From contig JADBKP010000002.1 in NCBI GenBank assembly GCA_014896315.1, positions 103,509 through 167,508 on the forward strand: DNA of 64,000 nt. The letters are read 5' to 3'. Position 1 is the stretch's first letter. Each line of letters opens with the position of its first letter. The position numbers and the translations under genes are program-made. This document shows positions 19,104-28,767 of the stretch, piece by piece. The notes under the pieces were generated by a model. The model did not search any database. It saw only the letters and a list, made by a program, of their open reading frames with translations, and was not told the DNA's origin. Source of the DNA: Limnochordales bacterium (lineage in GTDB: Bacteria > Bacillota > Limnochordia > Limnochordales > DUMU01).

Positions 19104-20234
19104 CTACCTCTGGCGACAGGTGAACCCGCGGGCGGCCAGGAGCAGGAGAGCCTCATCTCGCGCGGCTTCCGATTCTACAGCGAGCCGCAAGGTGCCGCCA
19201 AAACCCTCCCTGGCCCGCAGGATCTCAATGTCCGCCAGGTTGATGCCCGCTTCGCCCAGAATGCTGGTAACCTGGGCGATGGCGCCGGGCCGGTCCTGCA
19301 ATTCAACAACAAGTTCGTAAAAGGGCTGGACATACCCCTTGTGCCGCACCGGAAGGCTGCGGCGCACCTCGCAGGCAGAAGATAGCAGGCGCACTAGCTG
19401 ATCCCGGTCGCGATTGGCCACAGCCTCGAGCAACTCGTGCCAGCAGTTTTCCAGTACTTGAGCCGAAGCTAGCAACGGTTCCGCATTGGCAAGCATAATG
19501 TCCGCCCAGAGGTTGGGATCCCCGGCGGCAATGCGGGTGGTATCCCGGAAACCGCCTGCCGCCAGCGAGAGGGTGAGGGGCAAGTCGGCATTGACACGAT
19601 CGGCAGCCCGCACCAACGCCGCTGCCAGAAGATGGGGCAGGTGGCTTACCGCCGCCACCATCCGATCATGGGCATCAGGGTCGACAGTCACGGGAAGCGC
19701 GCCAATCGCCCTGATCCAGCGGGTCAGCCGGGAGATGGCCGGGCCGTTTTCGCCCTCTGCCGTCATCAGCAGGTAGATGGCATTTTCGAAGAGGTAGGGA
19801 TCGGCCGCGTCGACCCCAGGCCGCTCCGATCCGGTCATGGGATGCCCGCCGACAAATTGTGCCCTGCGACCACAGGCGGCCACCGCCTCCATCACGGGCC
19901 GCTTTACGCTGGCCACGTCGGTGACAACCGCATCGGGGTCAGCCAGCTGCAGAACCTGCAGGGTAACCTCGACCACCTGGGCCACCGGAACGGCCACGAT
20001 GACCAGCTCCGCCCCGCGAACGGCCGCCTCCAGCGACCGGGCCGCCTGCGTGATCGCCCCCAGGGCAACGGCCCGATCGAGGCTGCGGGCATCCACGTCG
20101 AAGCCGCTCACCTCCCGGGCCACTCCCCGGCGCAACAGCGCCATCCCAAAAGAGCCCCCGATCAGCCCAACCCCGATCACTGCCACCCGGTTTATCGGCG
20201 TAAGGCTTGTTGCCGCGTCCTCCGGGACCATCAC
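19104..20234 (-). CDS. tyrA: Prephenate dehydrogenase with C-terminal ACT domain
   Basis: VAVIGVGLIGGSFGMALLRRGVAREVSGFD...VTDVASVKRPVMEAV...GGHPMTGSERPGVDAADPYLFENAIYLL; ACT-type C-terminus. Confidence 0.93.
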   Translation of the reverse strand: MMVPEDAATSLTPINRVAVIGVGLIGGSFGMALLRRGVAREVSGFDVDARSLDRAVALGAITQAARSLEAAVRGAELVIVAVPVAQVVEVTLQVLQLADPDAVVTDVASVKRPVMEAVAACGRRAQFVGGHPMTGSERPGVDAADPYLFENAIYLLMTAEGENGPAISRLTRWIRAIGALPVTVDPDAHDRMVAAVSHLPHLLAAALVRAADRVNADLPLTLSLAAGGFRDTTRIAAGDPNLWADIMLANAEPLLASAQVLENCWHELLEAVANRDRDQLVRLLSSACEVRRSLPVRHKGYVQPFYELVVELQDRPGAIAQVTSILGEAGINLADIEILRAREGFGGTLRLAVESEAARDEALLLLAARGFTCRQR

Positions 20235-20258
20235 TTGCCCCCCGCTTCCTTGGTATAT

Positions 20259-21296
20259 TTACCACTTCACGGGGGCCGGACTGGCCATTCGCCGACCCAC
20301 CGCAGCGGCAACAGCGGCCAGTTCCTGCATGAGCTGGCTGAATTGCGCGGGCGTGAGCGACTGCGGCCCATCGGAAAGAGCCTCTTCCGGCCGGGGATGA
20401 ACTTCTATGATCAGCCCGTCCGCTCCCGCGGCACAGGCGGCGCGAGACATTGCGGGAACATACTGCCGTTTGCCCGTTCCATGGCTTGGATCTACGATGA
20501 TTGGAAGATGAGAAAGCTCCTTTACCACCGGCACGGCATTAAGGTCAAGAGTGTTGCGGGTCGCCGTCTCAAAGGTCCTAATGCCCCGTTCACACAGCAT
20601 GACCTGGTAGTTTCCGCCTGAAAGAATGTACTCCGCGGCCATCAGCCATTCCTCCACGGTGTTTGCCAATCCCCGCTTGAGAAGGACGGGTTTGCGGGTG
20701 ACGGCTACCTCCCGCAACAGGCTGAAGTTTTGCATATTACGGGCTCCGATCTGCAGAATGTCTGCGTACTCAGCCACCAGTTCCACATCTTTGGGGCTGA
20801 GAACCTCGGTGACGATGGGCAACCCGGTCTCCTCCCGGGCAAGACGCAGGAGCTTGAGGCCTTCCTCGGCCAGCCCCTGGAAACTATAAGGAGAGGTACG
20901 CGGCTTGTACGCCCCTCCCCGCAGGATACGCGCCCCGGCCGCCTTCACCTGGCGAGCCGTCTCGACCACCTGTTCCTCTGACTCGACGGCGCACGGCCCG
21001 GCCATCACCACGAATTCGTCACTGCCCACCCTCACGTCGCCGACCTGGACGACGGTCGGCTCGGGCTTAAACTCCCTTCCGGCCAGCTTGAAAGGGTGCA
21101 GGATCGGAACGATCCGCTCTACACCGGGCATGGCCTCGATGTTTTCAAGGACAGCCGGTTTCTTGTCCCCAATCGCACCGATCACTGTCCTTTCCACACC
21201 CGCGGAGAGGTGGATATCGAAACCGAAATGCCGCAACCTGGCGGCTACGTCTTCGATCTGTCGGGGAGTCGCATCTTTTTTCATCACCACGATCAT
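20259..21296 (-). CDS. aroF: 3-deoxy-7-phosphoheptulonate synthase (AroF/AroG-like type with N-terminal regulatory domain)
   Basis: [21 protein letters not shown]...[45 protein letters not shown]...[11 protein letters not shown]. Confidence 0.95.
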   Translation of the reverse strand: MIVVMKKDATPRQIEDVAARLRHFGFDIHLSAGVERTVIGAIGDKKPAVLENIEAMPGVERIVPILHPFKLAGREFKPEPTVVQVGDVRVGSDEFVVMAGPCAVESEEQVVETARQVKAAGARILRGGAYKPRTSPYSFQGLAEEGLKLLRLAREETGLPIVTEVLSPKDVELVAEYADILQIGARNMQNFSLLREVAVTRKPVLLKRGLANTVEEWLMAAEYILSGGNYQVMLCERGIRTFETATRNTLDLNAVPVVKELSHLPIIVDPSHGTGKRQYVPAMSRAACAAGADGLIIEVHPRPEEALSDGPQSLTPAQFSQLMQELAAVAAAVGRRMASPAPVKW

Positions 21297-21336
21297 TCTC
21301 GTTCACCTTCCTCGCCCTCTCGGCTTCCCTTTGCGG

Positions 21337-22917
21337 CTAGCCGTCTTTTGAACGGACCGCTGCCAGAACACGATCCAGCGCTGCAAGGAAGCGGCGGTTC
21401 TGTTCCGGCAATCCCACCGTCACCCGCAGAAAGGTCGGATTGCCGAAGATGTCACCCGTCCGCACGATAACCCCCTCCTGCAGGAGTCTCCGGAAAACCT
21501 CGCGGCCGTCGCAACCCAGGTCGAAATACAAGAAATTGGCCTGGGAGGGGATAACCCGCATTCCCCGGGCGGTCAGCTCTCGCGTCAGCTCCTCCCGGCC
21601 CTCCCGCACCAGCTGCCGGGAGCGGGCGACATGGTCGGTGTCTTCAAGAGCCGCCAGGGCTGCTTCCTGAGCCAGGCTGTTGACGTTGAAGGGCTCCCGC
21701 ACCCGCTGCACCAGCGCGACCAGCTCGGCCGGGGCAACTCCATACCCCACCCGCAGGCCGGCCAGTCCGTAGATCTTGGAGAAAGTTCGCAAGACCACCA
21801 CTGGACGTCCCTCGGCCACCCAGAGCAGCCCCGGGGTGTAGGCTGGGTCGTCCACGAACTCATAATAGGCCTCATCCAGGACCAGGATGGTCTCCGGCGG
21901 TAGCTGATCGATCAGCCATTCCAGTTCGGGGCGAGAGATGAGCGTACCGGTGGGATTGTTGGGATTGGCGATAAAGACAAGAGGAGTGCGGGGTACGCGT
22001 GCCGCCGCAGCGATGGCTTCCACATCTACGCGGAAATCCTTAAGAGGAACCGCCACCGGCGTCCCGTCCGCTACCCTGCAGGCAAACTCGTACTCGCTGA
22101 AACTGGGAGTGGGAAAGACCACCCGGTCACCGGGATGTACAAACGTCTCGGCCAGCATCTTGATGAGCTCATCCGAACCGTTGCCCACCATCACCTGCTC
22201 CGCGGAGATGATCAGCGAGCGCCCCTTACCGGCCGGATCATCTCCAACCTGGGCGCTGAGGTGGGCGGCCAGCGCGTGGCGCAGGCGGAAAGCGTTGCCG
22301 TCCGGATAGATGTGCACCTGACCTGCGGCCGCCCGAATAGCCGCCTGCGCGCGCGGCGAGGGACCGAGCGGGTTTTCGTTGCTGGCAAGCTTGATCACAT
22401 CCGTCAGCCCTAATTCCCGTTTCACCTCTTCTATCGGCTTTCCGGGAACGTAGGGAGCGATCTGTAAGATGTTGGGCCGCGGAACTATTCGGCCGCAGCG
22501 GTTGCCCCGCTCGCCACTCCGGCTACTTACCGCGGCTTCCAACGGCTCCGCCTCTGCCTGGCGACCCGCCCAGTCCGGACGCAAGCGAGCAGCCTCACCG
22601 AGGTACACATGAACGGGCGCACCGCTCGGCCGGGGAGCATCCACAAGCAGCATGGCGCGTATACAGCGAGCCAATCCTCCCGGTACGGCCACCTCCTGGG
22701 CGGAGAGGAGCGGCACCTCCTGCAACCCGGCCAGCCTTCCTCCCTCAGCAGGAAAGGCCGCATCCAGATCGGGAGTGCTGGTATAAAAGCCGGCGACAAT
22801 ATCCTCGGGCCCCAATCTGTTGGCCGCCAGGAGGGCCTGCGTCAGCTCACAGGCCGCTCTTAAGATCGCCTGGCGGTTGTTCTCGTTCACTGTAACTGCC
22901 CCGCGTAATGCCCACAA
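21337..22917 (-). CDS. Fusion protein: AroH-type chorismate mutase + HisC-type histidinol-phosphate/aromatic aminotransferase
   Basis: N-term LWALRGAVTVNENNRQAILRAACELTQALLAANRL...FYTSTPDLDAAFPAEGGR...PVHVYLGEAARLRPD (AroH). C-term PRPNILQIAPYVPGKPIEEVKRELGLTDVIKLASNENPLGPSP...LRTFSKIYGLAGLRVGYG (HisC). One uninterrupted frame; TTG start at 22917 inferred. Confidence 0.9.
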   Translation of the reverse strand: MWALRGAVTVNENNRQAILRAACELTQALLAANRLGPEDIVAGFYTSTPDLDAAFPAEGGRLAGLQEVPLLSAQEVAVPGGLARCIRAMLLVDAPRPSGAPVHVYLGEAARLRPDWAGRQAEAEPLEAAVSSRSGERGNRCGRIVPRPNILQIAPYVPGKPIEEVKRELGLTDVIKLASNENPLGPSPRAQAAIRAAAGQVHIYPDGNAFRLRHALAAHLSAQVGDDPAGKGRSLIISAEQVMVGNGSDELIKMLAETFVHPGDRVVFPTPSFSEYEFACRVADGTPVAVPLKDFRVDVEAIAAAARVPRTPLVFIANPNNPTGTLISRPELEWLIDQLPPETILVLDEAYYEFVDDPAYTPGLLWVAEGRPVVVLRTFSKIYGLAGLRVGYGVAPAELVALVQRVREPFNVNSLAQEAALAALEDTDHVARSRQLVREGREELTRELTARGMRVIPSQANFLYFDLGCDGREVFRRLLQEGVIVRTGDIFGNPTFLRVTVGLPEQNRRFLAALDRVLAAVRSKDG

Positions 22918-22982
22918 GAATACCACCTCACCTTGACCTGCTTTTGCTGCACCGCTCTGCCAAAACCGCGAGAGTCCCGGCA

Positions 22983-23420
22983 TCATGGCGGTGACATGCA
23001 GCCTGATACCGCCACCCGATGGCCAAGACCGACGGCAACGTCGTCGAGATGGACAAGGCCCACGCTGGCAACCACTGCAACGACGAGGTGATCGCCCTGG
23101 CGACAGATGGCGGCCTTACCACCTACGTTGAGGCCGACCGCCTTGGCGCTCAACTGCGACATAGCCTCGTGGGCTGCGCCGGCCACTGCCCCAAGCTCCC
23201 CGTGGGAGTCACCGATCACTCCTTCGCGTCGCGCGGCCACGATCGCCCGTTCAATCACCTTGGGAACCTGGCTTTCAAAAGGTCCACCAAAATCGACCGC
23301 CGCAGCCGCTACACCCTGCCTCTGCCACTTTGCCCGGCACTCGGCCTCTTCGTCACGGTCCCACGTAAGGGCCATCTCGAGCGCAGCCCTGGCCACCACG
23401 CGGCTGGCCGTCTGGCTCAT
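22983..23420 (-). CDS. HutP-family regulatory protein
   Basis: AAVDFGGPFESQVPKVIERAIVAARREGVIGDSHGELGAVAGAAHEAMSQLSAKAVGLNVGGKAAICRQGDHLVVAVVASVGLVHLDDVAVGLGHR. Confidence 0.8.
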   Translation of the reverse strand: MSQTASRVVARAALEMALTWDRDEEAECRAKWQRQGVAAAAVDFGGPFESQVPKVIERAIVAARREGVIGDSHGELGAVAGAAHEAMSQLSAKAVGLNVGGKAAICRQGDHLVVAVVASVGLVHLDDVAVGLGHRVAVSGCMSPP

Positions 23421-23702
23421 TGTGACTACCCCCGAAGTACTAGGGTGGATTTGCGGACGCTTGGCGCCTGCACTCACGGTGATTTGAAAACATGAGGTGG
23501 ATGGAGTGGATGGAGAAGAGGGAACGGACACCCCAAATTGGGGTGGGAGTTCAGCCCCTGCCTGCCGTCCTGCCATCCTACCTGCTCGGGCTGCCAACGT
23601 CTGCTATACGGGTGGTTGTAGCTTTAGTGAAGTATATACCTCGCACGACTCAACCTGTAAAGATGTCACAGACAAAAGGTGAGTGTCAAGTACTTGTGGG
23701 CG

Positions 23703-25182
23703 AACCTCCGATCGCCTTAAAAACTGGAAGCTGATAATGCCAACTCGAAAAGGACTCGTGAGAGACCTCCGGGCGTCCGCCCAGCGTCAAGGATGGGCGG
23801 GTGGCTTTCTATTTGACTCCAGGGCTCTCTGCCCCACGTTTCTTTTCCACCACTTCTCGTTTCGCTTCTTCGATTCGCTCTTCGACATCCGCGGCTCCAC
23901 CCCAATACTCCTTGCTCGATTGAATGACGGCCTCGAGCTTCCTGCCAGCTTTGCACAGAGCGAGACTGCATCGGTGACGCTAACCCACACTGCGACTCCA
24001 ACTGCCGCCGGTGCTTTGTCCGATCCAGCCAGGCGGCTCATCTGCGTTCGGCTGCTTTGCATACCATACAGCCCTTCGGTCGATTGCGTAAACTCCGCAA
24101 GCGAAACCCGGTGATATCCGCGCACACACGCACTCGGCTATCGGCCTCCGGATCATTCACAGAGCCTCGAATTCCATGGCTTCTCCTTGGGCAGCTATTC
24201 CCGATGGCGCTCAAGAAACGCCGAACCTGCCCGTCGGTCCTTTATCAAATGACCCGGAAGATCTCCATAACACCTTCTTGTTTCCACTGCAAATATCCAC
24301 CCGCTCCCGGGCTAGATGAAACCTGTCCACCTGGTGGGGGCATTCGGGAAATACTTCTGCCCTTGCCGAATCCAACCGGCGATCACCGTTGATAATCACC
24401 AACGTCTGTTCGTCCAAGTCATAGAGGCTGTACAGATGCTCACTTGCCACTTCCCAAAACTCCTCGCCAGAAGCAGCTTGGCTGCGGAAAGTGTCTTGTT
24501 CCGCAACCGCTGGCCGCAGCTTACCGTCCGCGCCATCCTCTGTGTCCGGTCGGCGCCGCTCGCTCAACGAACTTTTGGCGATCCTTTTTGCGGGTGCTCA
24601 TATATCCATCCACCTCGAAAGAGCATCCGGTACACGCCGAGTCACTGCTAGTGGCCCGTTGCCGTTCTTCTGCTGCCGCAGCTATTTGACCCACCGCTAT
24701 CACCGACCGGCGGATTGTCTCGTGGCTAACGACAGGGTGCTGGTAGATACCGGCCAACGCCTTCGCAGCTTGGCGATAGGAACTGCATTCTACACCCAGC
24801 GTAACAACTGCCTCCCGCAACCCCGGGCTGATGGTTTCATTCGGCTCAAGTCCCAGCACCTCGTCCAGGAGGTATACGTATCTCCTCTCTTCCCGATCGT
24901 AGTAAAGCCGCCGCTGGTAAACCACCGGAACCCCCAGCAGCGTCTCAATGGTGCGAGACCGCACCTGCTTGACCTGAAAGCGCTCGGGCCTTCTTTCCAT
25001 GATCAGGCAATCGTATTGCCACAAGACCTCTGCCAACACTTGGGCAAAGGCCTCTCCCAGTTTCCGCAGCAACATATACTCCAACTGCTTGAAGGAATAC
25101 GGGCACAGGGAGCGAAACTCTTTCATGACGAGAAGCCACCTCCGGTTGGTTGGTTTTTGTGCAGATTGACGATTCGGAGGTT
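23703..25182 (-). mobile_element. Decayed ISLre2-like (UPF0236) insertion sequence, approximate bounds
   Basis: Transposase fragments in different frames, bounded by AACCTCCGA (23703-23711) and its reverse complement TCGGAGGTT (25174-25182). Confidence 0.6.
24211..25126 (-). pseudogene. ISLre2/UPF0236-family transposase, frameshifted
   Basis: 24521..25126: FVERAAP... preceded by RTIETLLGVPVVYQRRLYYDREERRYVYLLDEVLGLEPNETISPGLREAVVTLGVECSSYRQAAKAL. 24211..24567 in another frame: EVASEHLYSLYDLDEQTLVIINGDRR...CPHQVDRFHLARE. Confidence 0.8.
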
Positions 25183-25390
25183 GAGCTTCTCGTTCCTGCT
25201 ATTTAGCCCCAAAACCGGTCTTTCCGGCTGGCGAGTTGCCCGCTTTAGGGATCCACACCGAGAGGCTTCGGCCATTCACGATCCCTCACCCTCTACCCCC
25301 TACCAAGGAACTGGGAGGGAGAGGAACCTACGCGCGGAGTCGCAGTCCCGGAGGGCTACTGCAGGAACCCATCAGGTACCCCTCAAGTAC

Positions 25391-25410
25391 CTACCACCCA
25401 CTACCACCCA
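25391..25410. repeat. Two tandem copies of CTACCACCCA
   Basis: Direct reading of 25391-25400 and 25401-25410. Confidence 0.8.
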
Positions 25411-25444
25411 CAAATCTTTTACTCATAGAGACAAAAGACCTGAA

Positions 25445-26227
25445 TCAGCGGATGGGCTCAAGCCCCACCGCCCGGCGGAGGGCGGCGACTTCCCTGGCGC
25501 TGAGCGGGCGCAACGCGCCGCTGGCAAGCCCGCCCAGGCGCACCGGCCCTTCGGCGATCCGCACCAGGCGAACGACCCGGTGGCCCACCGCCGCACACAT
25601 CCGGCGAACCTGACGGTTGCGCCCCTCGCCGATCCCGATCAGAAACTCCCGTTCACCGAGGCGGCGAACTTCGGCCGGCCCGGTCGGTCCGTCGTCGAGC
25701 ATCACCCCGCGGCGCAACATTTCTAGCTCCCCATCCTCAATTGGCCGTTCAACCGTAACCCTGTACGTCTTTTGAATCTGGTACCGCGGGTGGGTGAGGC
25801 GATAGGCCAGTTCGCCATCGTTGGTAAGCAGAAGCAAGCCTTCCGAGTCCCAGTCGAGCCGCCCCACAGGAAAGAGACGGGGTAGCCCGTGCGGCAGCAG
25901 ATCCTTGATGGTCGGCCGTCCCCGATCATCCCGCAGCGTCGTCAGGACATTTCTCGGCTTGTTAAGGATGAAATAGACGAGCTTCGGTGGTGGAGGTAGA
26001 GGCTTGCCATTCACCTCCACCCTGTCGCGCTCGGGATCGACCTTTATCCCTACTTCCCTGACTACTTCGCCGTTAACCCGTACCTTGCCGGACCGGATCA
26101 GCTCTTCACCGTGTCTTCGCGAGCAGACACCGCGAAGGGCCAGCAATTTGTGGAGCCTGACCCGCCCTGCCTCCTCTGCATCAGCTTGAACCCGGAGGCT
26201 CCTTCTCTCCCTTTCGCTTTCGCTCAA
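25445..26227 (-). CDS. Pseudouridine synthase, RsuA/RluB family
   Basis: RLHKLLALRGVCSRRHGEELIRSGKVRVNGEVV (S4) ... VGRLDWDSEGLLLLTNDGELAYRLTHPRYQIQKTYRV. Confidence 0.94.
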   Translation of the reverse strand: MSESERERRSLRVQADAEEAGRVRLHKLLALRGVCSRRHGEELIRSGKVRVNGEVVREVGIKVDPERDRVEVNGKPLPPPPKLVYFILNKPRNVLTTLRDDRGRPTIKDLLPHGLPRLFPVGRLDWDSEGLLLLTNDGELAYRLTHPRYQIQKTYRVTVERPIEDGELEMLRRGVMLDDGPTGPAEVRRLGEREFLIGIGEGRNRQVRRMCAAVGHRVVRLVRIAEGPVRLGGLASGALRPLSAREVAALRRAVGLEPIR

Positions 26228-26320
26228 CCCCGGCTGCCACTCCTTTCCCCGACGGGGGAATTATACAACCGGGACCTGACGTTGGAGGTGGAACCCCTGA
26301 TCCCGGCTTTCCTGACCACA

Positions 26321-27163
26321 ATGCTGGTAGCCCTGGGACTTACCGCAGCCATCCTGTTTATGTTGCTCTTTCTCTTACTGCTTCTCCTCCTTCTCTTCCC
26401 GTTCCGATTTGGTCTGCGGGTCTGCGGGAGCACCGAATCGCAGAGAATCTCCTGGCAGCTCCGCCTGCGCCTCCCCTTCGCCGGCTACCTCAGTTACGGG
26501 CGAAGTTACAGAATAGGCGATCTACTCTCAGGCCTGGGACGAGACCTGCAGCCCGCCCCTGCATCCGCAGCCCTGACACCTTCACCGTCTTCATCCCCGG
26601 CAGCCATTCCCCACCGTGCCCACCCCCTCCGCCGCCGCGCAGGGGAAGTGCTGCGCCGGCTGGCTCGCCGGGCGAGAGGATGGGCCGGAACGCAGGTCAC
26701 AAAGCCCCCCGGACTTGCATTCGGCTTGCAGACGGCAGCAAAAGGTTGGGAGATAGCCAGACTCGTTCTGGGCAGCTTCGACCGCCTGCACTTGCGCATC
26801 CGCTTCGGGACGGGCGATGCAGCCTCCACCGGCCTGCTTTACGGAACGGTGTGGGCTGTGTTGGGACAACTACCCATAAACTGGAAGGCCAGTGGGCCGC
26901 GGCGATCCCTTTTCCCCCTTTTCCGTCATGGGAAAAGAGACCAGCCGGCCGATCTGGCGGTAGAGCTGATACCGGATTTCTCCGCCCGCGGAGGGATCCT
27001 GGTTCTGTCCTGTATAGGAAAAGTGCGACCCGGCCAGATTATCCTTGCGCTCGCACAATACTGGGCCAAAGCCCGCCGCATCGGCCGCGGCCAGCACCGC
27101 CGTCATTCTTGCAGAGCCGGTAGCCGGGCGGTGGGGTATCGGGGGGAAACGAGCCATGGCTGA
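26321..27163 (+). CDS. DUF2953-like membrane protein (start uncertain)
   Basis: N-terminal TM, C-terminal ...STGLLYGTVWAVLGQLPINW...ADLAVELIPDFSARGGILVLSCIGKVRPGQIILAL; position directly upstream of ytfJ supports the family. Confidence 0.7.
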   Translation: MLVALGLTAAILFMLLFLLLLLLLLFPFRFGLRVCGSTESQRISWQLRLRLPFAGYLSYGRSYRIGDLLSGLGRDLQPAPASAALTPSPSSSPAAIPHRAHPLRRRAGEVLRRLARRARGWAGTQVTKPPGLAFGLQTAAKGWEIARLVLGSFDRLHLRIRFGTGDAASTGLLYGTVWAVLGQLPINWKASGPRRSLFPLFRHGKRDQPADLAVELIPDFSARGGILVLSCIGKVRPGQIILALAQYWAKARRIGRGQHRRHSCRAGSRAVGYRGETSHG

Positions 27164-27794
27164 ACCGCATCCCATCGAGGGGCTGCTGGCAACCGCAATG
27201 GAAAGCATTCGCAGCATGGTGGATGTCAATACCATACTGGGCGAGCCGGTCGAAACGCCAAACGGCACTGTCATTCTGCCGATCTCCCGCGTCTCCTTTG
27301 GTTTTGCCGCCGGAGGCCGTGAGTACGGCGGGGACGGGATAGCAGCCGCCGGGCAGGCTGAGGGGGAGTACTCCGAGCAGAACAATGAGGACGGGTACGA
27401 CCAGGAGTACGAGCAAGGATACGCCGGGGCAGCCCGCAGTCGCTCGGCCCGTCGTGCCCGCTTCCCCTTTGCCGGAGGTAGCGGCGCCGGTATCAGCCTC
27501 TCTCCGGTCGGCTTCCTCGTCGTTCAGCGCGAGGAGGTTCGGTTGGTCTCCGTACACGACCGCAACGCCCTCTACGACCGGCTGATCGATCTCATACCCC
27601 GGCTCGCAGAATGGATCAGTGGTCGCCGCCAGCAGGTGGCACAAGCAGGGGCGGCCACCGGCTATCAGGCGACGGGACAGGGAACGCCACCGACCGCTGC
27701 GGCCGGCACAAGCAGGCCCCAGGCAGGTAACGGTGCGTACGTTGAATCGGCAGCCAGGCCGTCACAAGCAGGCATGATCCCGCTTCTGGACTGA
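27156..27794 (+). CDS. ytfJ: GerW/YtfJ-family sporulation protein
   Basis: HPIEGLLATAMESIRSMVDVNTILGEPVETPNGTVILPISRVSFGFAAGG...GISLSPVGFLVVQREEVRLVSV. Confidence 0.9.
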   Translation: MAEPHPIEGLLATAMESIRSMVDVNTILGEPVETPNGTVILPISRVSFGFAAGGREYGGDGIAAAGQAEGEYSEQNNEDGYDQEYEQGYAGAARSRSARRARFPFAGGSGAGISLSPVGFLVVQREEVRLVSVHDRNALYDRLIDLIPRLAEWISGRRQQVAQAGAATGYQATGQGTPPTAAAGTSRPQAGNGAYVESAARPSQAGMIPLLD

Positions 27795-28028
27795 AGGCCA
27801 AGGGCTCGGGATGGGCGAGCCGAGCCGGAAACTCCCGAGGCGGAGCTCGGGGTCCTCGCTCCGCCCCGCTCCACTGGTCCGCGGGAAGCTGCGGCGCAGA
27901 CACGATCCCGAGGGTCTTGTCCTCAGGCAGGACCGGGGCACAAGCCAGGGCAAAGGCTGAGACTAAGGCGCGGATCAGGCCCAGGTACTCGATCTTGGGC
28001 TCAACTGAACCGGGGGCTTGGTCAGAGG

Positions 28029-28766
28029 CTACGGCTCAGACTGAGACTGTGACTGAGACTGAGACCGCGACTGAGGCCGAAACCGAGGCTGAGGCCGAAG
28101 CTGAGACCGAGGCTTGTGCCCGGCCCGCAGCCGGTCCGTCGCCTCCCCCTCCGCCTCCCCCTCTGCCTTCACCTCTGTCTGGGAGGCCTCTGCCTCGCCG
28201 TCGATCTTGACAGGGGGCAGGTCGGCGAGGCTGCGCAGGCCAAACTCCAAAAGAAAGCGGCGGGTGGTCCTGTACAGGACTGGATGGCCGATCGTATCCG
28301 CCCTCCCGGCCTCTTCAATCAGCCCACGCTCGAGCAAGGAATTGATAGCACTTTCCGACCGTACCCCCCGCAGCTGGTCGATCTCCGGCCGGGAGATCGG
28401 TTGCCGATAGGCAATGATCGCCAGAGTCTCCAGGGCAGCCCGGCTCAGGCCGGTGCGATCCGGGACCACATGAACCTTGGCCACCAGGTCGCGGTACTGC
28501 GGCGCCGTGGCCAGGCGGTAGCCGCCGGCCACTTCCTGTAATTCAACCCCGTGCGGTCGCGCCGAACGATCCGCCCACCAGCGCTCGAGCTCGACCCGGA
28601 CTGTTTCGGCGGGAACCCCAAGGATATACGAGAGTCTTTCCAGGGAGAGCGGCTCGTCCGTGGCAAAGAGCAACGCCTCCAGCGCTCCCCAGTCAACCCG
28701 AAAGGGAGGCAGCGGCTCCTGGCGAACGGTCTCTCGCAACTCTCCGCCGGCCTCCTTCTCCTGCAC
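28029..28766 (-). CDS. scpB: Segregation and condensation protein B
   Basis: LEALLFATDEPLSLERLSYILGVP...ALETLAIIAYRQPISRPEIDQLRGVRSESAINSLLERGLIEEAGR...GHPVLYRTTRRFLLEFGLRSLADLPPV. Confidence 0.94.
   Translation of the reverse strand: MQEKEAGGELRETVRQEPLPPFRVDWGALEALLFATDEPLSLERLSYILGVPAETVRVELERWWADRSARPHGVELQEVAGGYRLATAPQYRDLVAKVHVVPDRTGLSRAALETLAIIAYRQPISRPEIDQLRGVRSESAINSLLERGLIEEAGRADTIGHPVLYRTTRRFLLEFGLRSLADLPPVKIDGEAEASQTEVKAEGEAEGEATDRLRAGHKPRSQLRPQPRFRPQSRSQSQSQSQSEP
28032..28115. repeat. Degenerate hexanucleotide (GAGACT/GAGGCC-like) tract encoding the ScpB tail
   Basis: ctcagactgagactgtgactgagactgagaccgcgactgaggccgaaaccgaggctgaggccgaagctgagaccgagg. Confidence 0.75.
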
Positions 28767-28767
28767 C

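Noticed and set aside
23442-23456. AGGGTGGATTTGCGG resembling a T-box core (AGGGTGGNACCGCG)
   Set aside because: On the + strand with no downstream + gene, imperfect match, no specifier stem or terminator seen.
23492-23734. Short + ORFs in the hutP-IS intergenic region
   Set aside because: No motifs or convincing RBS; AT/GC-mixed junk between hutP and the IS remnant.
27917-28210. + strand ORF with TETVTETETATEAETEAEAEAETEA repeats
   Set aside because: Antisense reading of the ScpB hexanucleotide tail, not an independent repeat protein.
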